Shown piece by piece: positions 54,335-61,876 of a stretch of 64,000 nucleotides of DNA. The translations under genes were made by a program, and so were the position numbers. Origin of the DNA: Marinobacter nitratireducens (lineage in GTDB: Bacteria > Pseudomonadota > Gammaproteobacteria > Pseudomonadales > Oleiphilaceae); contig NZ_ANIE01000003.1 of NCBI RefSeq assembly GCF_000708045.1, forward strand, positions 558,001 through 622,000, in the 5' to 3' direction. The notes beneath the pieces were generated by a model. The model saw only the letters and a list, made by a program, of their open reading frames with translations, was not told where the DNA came from and searched no databases. Every line of letters begins with the position of its first letter. The stretch's first letter is position 1.

Positions 54335-55939
54335 ATGCGACGATGGAACGGCTGGGGAGATGAGAACTTCGAGTTGACCCTCCCAGACGAAGGCCAGGGT
54401 TTTCTTTCAGCGCGAATATGCTCGGCAAAACCATTGCCGGATGCCTCCCTTGAAGCCGTTTGTCAACAGGTTCCTGCCTCAAGGCTGCCATCCGACGCCG
54501 ATGTCGACCACCTGATCGATACCAGCGAAGAATGCCGGGTCCGTCACGCCCGCGGGCAAAGCCTCGCCGACTGGCTGGCGATGCGTAGCGGTGAATTCGG
54601 AATCTTTCCGGACGGTGTGGCATTGCCCAACACCAGCCTCGACGTACAAAAGCTATTGAAATATGCCGAGGCCAACAGCGTCACCGTGATCCCCTATGGC
54701 GGAGGCACCAGCGTTGCCGGGCACATCAACCCGGCGGATTCCGGCCAACCGATACTGACGATCGATATGGGCAACATGAACCGCCTGATCGACCTTGATC
54801 GAGAAAGCCAGATCGCAACCTTCGGCGCAGGCACCCCCGGGCCACTGGTTGAATCCCAGCTTCGCGCCCACGGTTATACCCTCGGCCACTTCCCTCAATC
54901 ATTCGAGCTGTCCACCGTTGGCGGCTGGGTGGCGTCCCGTTCCAGCGGACAACAATCACTGCGGTACGGACGTATTGAACAGCTCTTTGCTGGCGGGCGG
55001 ATTGAAACGCTCCAGGGCACACTCGACATCCCCACCATACCGGCCTCAAGTGCAGGGCCGGATATCCGCGAGATGATCCTCGGATCTGAAGGGCGGATGG
55101 GCCTGATTACCGAAGTCCGCGTTCGGGTCACACCGTTACCCGAAAAAGAAAGTTTTCATGTGGTGTTTTTCCCGGACTGGGACCGCGCCCGAACCGCCTG
55201 CCGAAAGCTGGTCCAGAGCCGGACACAGCTCTCCATGCTACGCCTGTCCAACGCGGTGGAGACCGAAACCCAGCTGGCACTGGCCGGCCATCCGAAACTG
55301 ATTGGCCTGCTGGAACGCTACCTCTCCGCACGCGGTGCGGGAGATGGCAAATGCATGATGACGTTCGGACTCACAGGCACCCGGGCCCAGTGTCGTACCG
55401 GGCTGAAGGAGACCCGCGCGATCTGCAAGCAATACCAGGGGGTCTACACGGGCACCAAACTCGGCGACAAGTGGGCGGCCAAACGATTCACCATGCCCTA
55501 CCTGAGAGAAGCGCTGTGGGGACTCGGCTATGCCGTCGACACCCTTGAAACCGCCACGGACTGGGACAACGTCGATAACCTGCTTAACAAGATAGAAAAC
55601 AACCTCCGGGGCGGACTTAAGCCAGTGGGTGAAGACACCCACGTGTTTACCCATCTGTCGCATTTCTACGGTCAGGGTTGCAGCATCTACACCACCTACG
55701 TGTACCGAGTGGCGGATTCCTACGAAGAGACACTGTCCCGCTGGGAAACCCTCAAACGGACCACCTCGGATCTGATCGTTCGCAACCGGGGCACCATCAG
55801 TCATCAACACGGTGTGGGGAAAGACCATGCGCCCTACCTGCCCATCGAGAAAGGCGATCTCGGCATCCAGGCCATTACCGCCCTGTGCCACTCATTTGAC
55901 CCCAAAGGCCTGCTCAATCCAGGCACACTGATCAAATGA
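54335..55939 (+). CDS. FAD-binding oxidase, alkyl-DHAP synthase-like
   Basis: The 534-residue flavoprotein has an N-terminal PCMH-type FAD domain (about 95-270; VIPYGGGTSVAGHINP and the STVGGWVASRSSGQQSLRYGRIEQLF loop) and a C-terminal cap ending in ISHQHGVGKDHAPYLP. That His-rich loop and the gap between the two resemble alkylglycerone-phosphate synthase (AGPS), which replaces the acyl chain of acyl-DHAP with a fatty alcohol to start ether lipids. A D-lactate-type oxidase is the alternative. It overlaps or abuts a G3P dehydrogenase gene and a kinase gene follows, so a lipid or glycerol role fits. Confidence 0.75.
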   Translation: MRRWNGWGDENFELTLPDEGQGFLSARICSAKPLPDASLEAVCQQVPASRLPSDADVDHLIDTSEECRVRHARGQSLADWLAMRSGEFGIFPDGVALPNTSLDVQKLLKYAEANSVTVIPYGGGTSVAGHINPADSGQPILTIDMGNMNRLIDLDRESQIATFGAGTPGPLVESQLRAHGYTLGHFPQSFELSTVGGWVASRSSGQQSLRYGRIEQLFAGGRIETLQGTLDIPTIPASSAGPDIREMILGSEGRMGLITEVRVRVTPLPEKESFHVVFFPDWDRARTACRKLVQSRTQLSMLRLSNAVETETQLALAGHPKLIGLLERYLSARGAGDGKCMMTFGLTGTRAQCRTGLKETRAICKQYQGVYTGTKLGDKWAAKRFTMPYLREALWGLGYAVDTLETATDWDNVDNLLNKIENNLRGGLKPVGEDTHVFTHLSHFYGQGCSIYTTYVYRVADSYEETLSRWETLKRTTSDLIVRNRGTISHQHGVGKDHAPYLPIEKGDLGIQAITALCHSFDPKGLLNPGTLIK

Positions 55940-55947
55940 GGACAGCC

Positions 55948-57540
55948 ATGACACGGCAAGCCATCATCGACACGCTCCGAGCAGGCAACCAACGATTCGA
56001 CGTTGTGGTTGTAGGCGGCGGCATTACCGGTGCCGGTGTTGCACGGGAAGCCGCCGGTAGTGGCCTGCGCACGCTGCTGGTCGAACAGAAGGATTTTGCC
56101 TGGGGCACCTCCAGCCGATCCTCCAAAATGGTCCATGGTGGCCTGCGTTACCTCGGTAGCGGTCAATACGGCCTGACCCGTGACGCTGTCCGTGAACGCC
56201 AGCGCCTGATGGCCGAGGCGCCCGGGCTGATCGAACCCCTCCCGTTCATCATGCCCCACTACAAAAAGCAGTTCCCCGGCCCCGCTCTGTTCCAGCTGCT
56301 GCTGCGGGTTTATGACCGGCTCGCCGGATTTCAGTCCCGGATCCGACTTAGTCCAACCGAAGCCAGCCAATGGGTACCGGGCCTTGCCTGCGAAAACCTG
56401 CAAGCGGCCAGCGGCTTTACCGATGCGGTCACCGACGATGCACGCCTGGTTCAGAGGGTCATTGAAGAGGCCCAACGAGACGGCGCACTGTGCCTGAACT
56501 ACGTCAAAGCGACGGACATACAACGCACCGATGGCAAGGTGTCCGGCATCCAACTCCAGCCGGAAAATGAGTCAGAACAGATCCATGTGGAGACACCGCT
56601 GGTCATCAATGCGACCGGTGCCTGGGCCGGCCAGTTGCAGGATTCGGCATCCCGGACCATGACCATTCGACCATTGCGGGGCAGTCATCTCGTCGTGCCC
56701 TGGCAGCGACTCCCCGTTTCCTGCTCAGTGTCACTGTTTCATCCGGATGACGGCCGCCCCGTGTTTGCCTTCCCCTGGGCTGGCACCACGGTATTGGGAA
56801 CTACCGACCTGGATCATCAGGGCGATCTCTCAACCGAGCCCTGCATTTCCGAGCAGGAAGTGGAGTATCTCCTTAAAATCGCCGGGCGACTCTTTCCCGG
56901 CAGCGGATTGTGCGAATCCGACGTCATCTCAACCTGGGCGGGTGTGCGCCCCGTGGTGACCGACGGCTCAGGAAAGGCACCCTCTAAAGAAAACCGGGAA
57001 CATGAGATTCGTGCAGACAACGGCCTGATCAGCATCGCAGGCGGGAAGCTCACCACTTTCCGGCTGATTGCCCGGGAAGCGCTGACCGACGGTATTTCCC
57101 AAGAAGGCTCGCAAACACTTCGCGAGAACGACCTCCCCATCTTCGCACCGCCGGCAGACATCGAACGCCCGGAGCTCATAGGGCATCAGACCTGGAACCG
57201 GTTACGCGGGCAATACGGCCCCGACCTCCAGGAACTCCTGACTCACTCCGATGCGCAAGGTCTGGCAACGATCCCCGGAACGGATCTGCTTTGGGCGGAA
57301 CTGGGCTGGGCCTGCCGCATGGAGTCTGTGCAACACCTGGACGACCTGATGCTTCGCCGGACCCGTTTGGGGCTGATTTGGCGGGATGGCGGCCGCGTAT
57401 TGATGCCATCGATTCAGGCACTTTGCCAGCCGGCTCTGGGTTGGAGCGACCGCCAGTGGCAACAGGAAGTAAACCGCTATTTCGAGATTCACGAGGCGGC
57501 GTACAGTTTGCCACGCCGGAGGGCTGCCAATGGTTGCTGA
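55948..57540 (+). CDS. FAD-dependent glycerol-3-phosphate dehydrogenase (GlpD-like)
   Basis: The 530-residue GlpD-type flavoenzyme oxidises glycerol-3-phosphate to DHAP, giving electrons to quinone. The FAD loop VVVVGGGITGAGVAREAA, the RSSKMVHGGLRYL motif, the GSHLVVPW region and RPVVTD/GGKLTTFR near 340-375 are visible. I chose ATG 55948 (GAGG 6 bp upstream); ATG 55936 would overlap the upstream stop (ATGA) and add four residues. It is coupled to the AGPS-like gene and overlaps the kinase gene by 11 bp. As a paralogue in a lipid-like operon it may not be the housekeeping GlpD. Confidence 0.82.
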   Translation: MTRQAIIDTLRAGNQRFDVVVVGGGITGAGVAREAAGSGLRTLLVEQKDFAWGTSSRSSKMVHGGLRYLGSGQYGLTRDAVRERQRLMAEAPGLIEPLPFIMPHYKKQFPGPALFQLLLRVYDRLAGFQSRIRLSPTEASQWVPGLACENLQAASGFTDAVTDDARLVQRVIEEAQRDGALCLNYVKATDIQRTDGKVSGIQLQPENESEQIHVETPLVINATGAWAGQLQDSASRTMTIRPLRGSHLVVPWQRLPVSCSVSLFHPDDGRPVFAFPWAGTTVLGTTDLDHQGDLSTEPCISEQEVEYLLKIAGRLFPGSGLCESDVISTWAGVRPVVTDGSGKAPSKENREHEIRADNGLISIAGGKLTTFRLIAREALTDGISQEGSQTLRENDLPIFAPPADIERPELIGHQTWNRLRGQYGPDLQELLTHSDAQGLATIPGTDLLWAELGWACRMESVQHLDDLMLRRTRLGLIWRDGGRVLMPSIQALCQPALGWSDRQWQQEVNRYFEIHEAAYSLPRRRAANGC

Positions 57541-59089
57541 CCCTCTGATACTCGCCATTGATAACGGCACCCAAAGCATCCGGGCATTGCTGTTTGATAC
57601 CAACGGCAACCTTGTCGGCAAGGGCAAACAGGAAATCGAGCCGTACTTTTCCGAGCATCCCGGTTGGGCCGAGCAACACCCGGAGTACTTCTGGGACAAC
57701 CTTGGGGCAGCGTGCCGTCTCTTGTGGAACAGCACCGATGCCACCCCGGATCGTGTGGTCGGTGTCACGGTGACCACCCAGCGAGGCACCGTGATCAACC
57801 TGGACGCCGAGGGGCAGCCGCTCCGCCCCGCCATAATCTGGCTGGACCAGCGCCATGCCGAGGTCAAGGGCCGAGTCCAGGGCCCCTGGGGCTGGCTGTT
57901 CAAGATTGCCGGACTTGAAGACACCATCCATCGCTTTCGCGAGAAAACCCAGGCCAACTGGATCGCCCAGAACCAACCGGAGATCTGGGGCAAAACCCGG
58001 CATTTCCTGCTCCTCTCTGGCTACCTGAATTACCGGCTGACCGGAGAATTCCGGGACTCCACCGGCAGCCAGGTAGGCTACCTACCGTTTGATTATCGCC
58101 GCCACCGCTGGGCAGGAACACGCGATTTCAAGTGGCAAACCATGCCGGTGCGCCCGGATATGCTGCCCGAGCTCGTCAAACCCGGTGAGTTGGTGGGACA
58201 CCTGACCCCGAGCGCAGCGCAGCATCTTGGACTACCAGAAGGTTTGCCGGTTCTCGCAGCCGCGTCTGACAAGGCCTGCGAAATACTGGGCTCGGGCGGC
58301 CTCACCCCTGAGGTCGGCTGCATGAGCTACGGCACCACGGCCACCATCAACACCACCAGCAAGCGGTACATCGAACCCATCCGACTGATGCCACCATACC
58401 CATCAGCGCTTCCGGGGCACTTCTCTACCGAAGTGATGATCTATCGCGGCTTCTGGATGGTGAGCTGGTTCAAGCGTGAATTCGGGCAGAGGGAGCAGAA
58501 GCTCGCCGATCAGCGCGGCATCGAACCTGAGGACCTGTTCGACGAACTGGTACGCTCCGTACCACCCGGCTCAATGGGGCTGATGCTGCAACCCTACTGG
58601 TCGCCAGGCGTCCGCCAGCCAGGCCCAGAGGCCAAGGGTTCTATTATCGGGTTTGGTGATGTCCATACCCGATCCCACATCTACCGCGCCATTCTCGAAG
58701 GGTTGGCCTATGCCCTGCGCGAAGGCAAAGAAAAAATCGAGAAACGCAGCGGCACCCGCATCAAAACGCTTCGGGTGGCCGGCGGAGGCTCCCAGAGCGA
58801 TGCAGCCATGCAGCTCACTGCCGATGTCTTCGGACTGCCGGCAGAACGCCCTCACACCTATGAGACCTCAGGACTCGGCGCCGCCATTGATGCCGCCGTG
58901 GGGCTTGGATTGCATCCAGACTTTGAAACCGCGGTAAACGCAATGACGCGTGTGGGCGACGTTTTCCATCCTCAGGAAGAGACAAGAGAGCTGTACGAGC
59001 GGCTGTATTCTGAGGTGTATTTGAAGATGTATCGGCAGCTTCAGCCGCTTTATCGGCGGATCAGGGATATTACGGGGTATCCTAAGTAG
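57530..59089 (+). CDS. FGGY-family carbohydrate/glycerol kinase
   Basis: The 519-residue FGGY kinase starts MVADPLILAIDNGTQSIRALLFD (phosphate-1 motif) and has YVAG-like GCMSYGTTATINTTS (phosphate-2) and RVAGGGSQSDAAMQLTADVFGLP near 415-440 (FGGY signature). Glycerol, xylulose or a related polyol are possible substrates; with GlpD and AGPS-like neighbours glycerol is the natural guess. GGAGGG about 6 bp upstream supports the ATG at 57530. It overlaps the dehydrogenase gene by 11 bp, so the three genes form one operon. Its stop is 59087-59089. Confidence 0.85.
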   Translation: MVADPLILAIDNGTQSIRALLFDTNGNLVGKGKQEIEPYFSEHPGWAEQHPEYFWDNLGAACRLLWNSTDATPDRVVGVTVTTQRGTVINLDAEGQPLRPAIIWLDQRHAEVKGRVQGPWGWLFKIAGLEDTIHRFREKTQANWIAQNQPEIWGKTRHFLLLSGYLNYRLTGEFRDSTGSQVGYLPFDYRRHRWAGTRDFKWQTMPVRPDMLPELVKPGELVGHLTPSAAQHLGLPEGLPVLAAASDKACEILGSGGLTPEVGCMSYGTTATINTTSKRYIEPIRLMPPYPSALPGHFSTEVMIYRGFWMVSWFKREFGQREQKLADQRGIEPEDLFDELVRSVPPGSMGLMLQPYWSPGVRQPGPEAKGSIIGFGDVHTRSHIYRAILEGLAYALREGKEKIEKRSGTRIKTLRVAGGGSQSDAAMQLTADVFGLPAERPHTYETSGLGAAIDAAVGLGLHPDFETAVNAMTRVGDVFHPQEETRELYERLYSEVYLKMYRQLQPLYRRIRDITGYPK

Positions 59090-59180
59090 CAGAGAGCCAG
59101 TCCAGGTGAACCTGCTGGAAGGTTAGCGACTGGTACTGTTCGTAAAAAGCTCTAGCCTTCTGGCTGTATACGTCAGTCAC
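59082..59180 (-). pseudogene. 5' fragment of a methyltransferase-like gene
   Basis: From a GTG at 59180 a 32-codon frame reads VTDVYSQKARAFYEQYQSL then TFQQVHLDWLSAT and stops (59082-59084). The A..FY.QYQSL.F..VH.DWL pattern resembles the first helices of class I SAM-dependent methyltransferases, whose next strand (the SAM-binding glycine loop) is missing. The frame runs into the 3' end of the convergent kinase gene. I infer a truncated remnant at a rearrangement point. An accidental frame cannot be fully excluded. Confidence 0.45.
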
Positions 59181-59238
59181 GGGTACCTATTCCGACAAGG
59201 GATATAGGCATTAACTCCGACCACTCTTAAATTGTCGA

Positions 59239-59868
59239 TCAGGTTATCAAGGAAAGCGCGCTCGGATGAAACTCTGGCCTGAACCCACTCCTGAAGATAT
59301 TTACCACCGAATGAGGCGTTAAAACATCAACAGTTTTTGGAAGGTTTTCCTTTTTGGCCGCTGAGTAGCCTTCGAAATCCCATTTTAAAACCTCGCCATC
59401 AAAGAGTGCATAGGTTTCGTCACCAGCTTTGAACATGGTTCCGTGAGGTAGGTCTGCCAAGGAATGCGACCAAGTGACTTTTTGACCATCATCCAATCGC
59501 TCAGTATGTAGAACGCCATCCATTTCAGGAGCACGAATGACAGATTTTCCCTCCTCGTTGTTGGCACGAATCCAAGCATCACGAAATTCGTTATACCGAG
59601 GCCGACGACACTCAGCACACGGGCGATGCCCGGCGGCGAAAGCTGTCACCTCATCGAGGAAAAATAGCTCCGTGTAAAGGCCGGGAGACATCAATTCGCG
59701 TTGCCTACCTTTGAACTCCAGTAGACAGGTAATCCAGGATTTTGTCTTGAATTGCCGTTTAAGCTCCTTCTTCGGAGTGTGGAGAACACCCCTATTGCCC
59801 ATAAGGGTGCCTCTAGCGCTTTTTCTTTCAATAGTGCCGGTTGGGGTTACACGGTTCTCTAATGGCAT
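59239..59868 (-). CDS. CxxC protein of unknown function
   Basis: The 209-residue protein contains GHRPCAECRRPRYNEFRDAWIRAN (a Cys-x-x-Cys followed by Arg-rich helix), near which FAAGHRPCAECRR is also found in scattered hypothetical proteins. The C-terminal half is rich in small beta-like stretches (TWSHSLADLPHGTMFKAGDETYALFDG). No catalytic motif is known to me. The frame is complete and its codon use ordinary. Ribosome-site support for the ATG at 59868 is weak (AAGG about 25 bp away). Upstream on the same strand are the remnant at 59984 and the helicase gene. It could belong to the accessory region or be independent. Confidence 0.6.
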   Translation of the reverse strand: MPLENRVTPTGTIERKSARGTLMGNRGVLHTPKKELKRQFKTKSWITCLLEFKGRQRELMSPGLYTELFFLDEVTAFAAGHRPCAECRRPRYNEFRDAWIRANNEEGKSVIRAPEMDGVLHTERLDDGQKVTWSHSLADLPHGTMFKAGDETYALFDGEVLKWDFEGYSAAKKENLPKTVDVLTPHSVVNIFRSGFRPEFHPSALSLIT

Positions 59869-60166
59869 GAAGGAAAACTCCTTTCTTCTACCTATGACAT
59901 ATCGTCAAAATCTGGGGGTCGGGTTAAGCAATGACTATGACTAAGCTGAAAAATCACTGCTCATTATCTTGAAATAATTCCTGTTAGCGTTTGGCATACC
60001 TCTCATACATTACTTTCGGAGGAAACGGTTCAATCAGCCGGCCCAAATCGTCCGGACTCAATTTCTAGAACTTATCCTCAGGTTGCTTTCGGAAACAGCG
60101 CCCCTGCTTTAACTCCTTGAGAAACATTTTTGTAAACGGCCCATTCGAGCTGCGAAAGCATTTTTA
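59869..60166. other. Intergenic region with a degenerate coding remnant
   Basis: About 300 bp of visibly A/T-rich DNA between the CxxC gene and the helicase gene. Besides the 59984-60127 remnant it contains AGGAAA/TTTCCT patches near 59872-59895 and no clear terminator. Confidence 0.4.
59984..60127 (-). pseudogene. Degenerate 48-codon remnant with one in-frame stop
   Basis: Reading from ATG 60127 the minus strand gives MFLKELKQGRCFRKQPEDKF, a TAG (60065-60067), then KLSPDDLGRLIEPFPPKVM continuing YERYAKR and TAA at 59984. Residue use on both sides of the stop is protein-like (LSPDDLGRLIEPFPP), which suggests a decayed C-terminal gene piece. No ribosome site precedes it. Family unknown; a translated product is unlikely. 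Confidence 0.3.
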
Positions 60167-61876
60167 CTACTGTAAACCATCGATTGTCGCCACCGTCCCG
60201 GAGACTATCAACAGGGACTTAGCTCTGCTCATACCGACATACAAAACCTCTCGATTTACCTCAGGATCAAGACCATCCAGGCCCCATAAAAGGACAACTG
60301 GTGACTCCAACCCTTTAAACCGGTGAACTGTCTCTAGCAATACAGTATTTTCAGCTCGATGCCCTTCCTCTAGCCATGAAGCTCCACCTGGTAAGGGGAG
60401 GTTCCGCAAGCAACCGTAATAGTTAAATTTATTCTGGGCGTCACCAATCAAAACAGTGATCTCATGTGGCGCAACGTGCTGTCGATCAATCAAGTCAACA
60501 ATTTTTGAGTGAATCTTTCGAGCCTGAGCTGCGTGATTCGGGGCAGTGTCAAAAACCAGGTCAGAACCTTCAAGTTCTGGGGGATCGACTGCAGCGCCAC
60601 GGTAATGGGCATAAGCTGCACGATGAATTGCAGAGGTATTGCGACAATTCTTGGTCAACGTAATTGGCGGTGTTTCAATCGGAAATGTCCCAGCTCGAGA
60701 ATAAATATTCTGGTTTTCATCATAGAATACATAAAATGGACTCGAATCTGAGTCCGACAACAGAAGTTCGAGCGGTAACCAGTACTCTTCCCCAAAATCC
60801 TGGCCCTCATCACATACGATAGCCTCGTAGCGCTCAGGAACCTCATCAAGAGCAAATGACAATGCCACCGGGAGTTGCACGTCAAAAAAGCCTGCCCCAG
60901 GATAGTTTACTTTTGCCTCATGTTTAAGCTGCCTTCCCGAGACTTTCTCAACGCGCTCAACCCAATGATGGCAAAGCTGGTGAAACCCCATAACATCGAG
61001 GTTCTCGATATCGTGGCATAGACTTGCGAGGTGATCGGCCAATTGTCGGTTGTAACAGGTAAGTAATGTCCTAAAGCCTTCAGAAGCGAGACGACGCCCC
61101 TTTTCCAATGCCAAAACAGTTTTGCCAGTACCCGCACCACCTCGGATTGCTACTCGCCGGTGAGACTGGAGCAGGTCCAATGTTCTGATTTGCTCATTTG
61201 TAAGCTTGATTCGTTGTTGCTCAAGCTCATTGAGCTGCGAAGAAACCAGAGGGGCTACTGTAAAGGACCTGGCAAATACTTTCTCTATAAGGTCAATACC
61301 TGACTGCCCAATTGGCTTGTTACCGCTGTCCTCGGCGCCCCAATATGAGAATACTTCGTCAATCCATTCCTCGGGATTCCGCAGCGTCGCCTCAGTACCA
61401 ATTAGACTTGCCGGCATGTCAGGCCTTGAAAGCGGTTTCGAATCTCCTATGTCAGGAAAATATACCGCATGCCCCCGAAGAACCGTGTTCAGATTGTAAC
61501 CCCGAGATGCGGGATGCTCTTTGAGCTTGGAGAATAAAGAGTATTTGGCTCTGAGAGCTTGTTGAACAGGATCCTTTATTAGATGTTTCTGGCGGTGCCG
61601 GTCAAGCGAGTACCAGGCATTTGAGCCGGCTTCATAGGAGACGCCGCCGCCTTTTACCTCAATACAGAGATACCCCAGCTGGGGATGGCAGATAATAAAA
61701 TCACACTCCCCATCTCGTGCTCTATCCTGCTCACGCTTCAGAATCCAACCAACTTGAAAAAGGGCTGTATAGGAGGAATCTAAGTTATCCCGAAATGACC
61801 TATAGACTTTGGCCTCAGCCTTAGACGGGAGTTCATGCAGTTGAGCCTCCGATAGTTCAGGAATCATCTTTGCCAT
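60167..61876 (-). CDS. NERD-domain / superfamily 1 (UvrD-like) helicase
   Basis: The 569-residue protein joins an N-terminal NERD nuclease-related domain (about 15-130; GECDFIICHPQLGYLCIEVKGG, with D...E-x-K) to an SF1 helicase: Walker A GGAGTGKT (Lys252), LLTCYNRQLADHL (motif Ia), VCDEGQDFGEEYW (Walker B, Asp356), KNCRNTSAIHRAAY, and HRFKGLESPVVLLWGLDGL plus YVGMSRAKSLLIV (motifs V-VI). It is a candidate DNA-processing or defence effector. I chose ATG 61876 (GGAG 8 bp upstream) rather than 61915; it then overlaps the upstream large gene by 20 bp, so the two are coupled. Confidence 0.85.
   Translation of the reverse strand: MAKMIPELSEAQLHELPSKAEAKVYRSFRDNLDSSYTALFQVGWILKREQDRARDGECDFIICHPQLGYLCIEVKGGGVSYEAGSNAWYSLDRHRQKHLIKDPVQQALRAKYSLFSKLKEHPASRGYNLNTVLRGHAVYFPDIGDSKPLSRPDMPASLIGTEATLRNPEEWIDEVFSYWGAEDSGNKPIGQSGIDLIEKVFARSFTVAPLVSSQLNELEQQRIKLTNEQIRTLDLLQSHRRVAIRGGAGTGKTVLALEKGRRLASEGFRTLLTCYNRQLADHLASLCHDIENLDVMGFHQLCHHWVERVEKVSGRQLKHEAKVNYPGAGFFDVQLPVALSFALDEVPERYEAIVCDEGQDFGEEYWLPLELLLSDSDSSPFYVFYDENQNIYSRAGTFPIETPPITLTKNCRNTSAIHRAAYAHYRGAAVDPPELEGSDLVFDTAPNHAAQARKIHSKIVDLIDRQHVAPHEITVLIGDAQNKFNYYGCLRNLPLPGGASWLEEGHRAENTVLLETVHRFKGLESPVVLLWGLDGLDPEVNREVLYVGMSRAKSLLIVSGTVATIDGLQ

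Noticed and set aside
57176..58003. 275-codon minus-strand frame over the GlpD/kinase junction
   Set aside because: Antisense to two recognised enzymes, with no ribosome site or motif.
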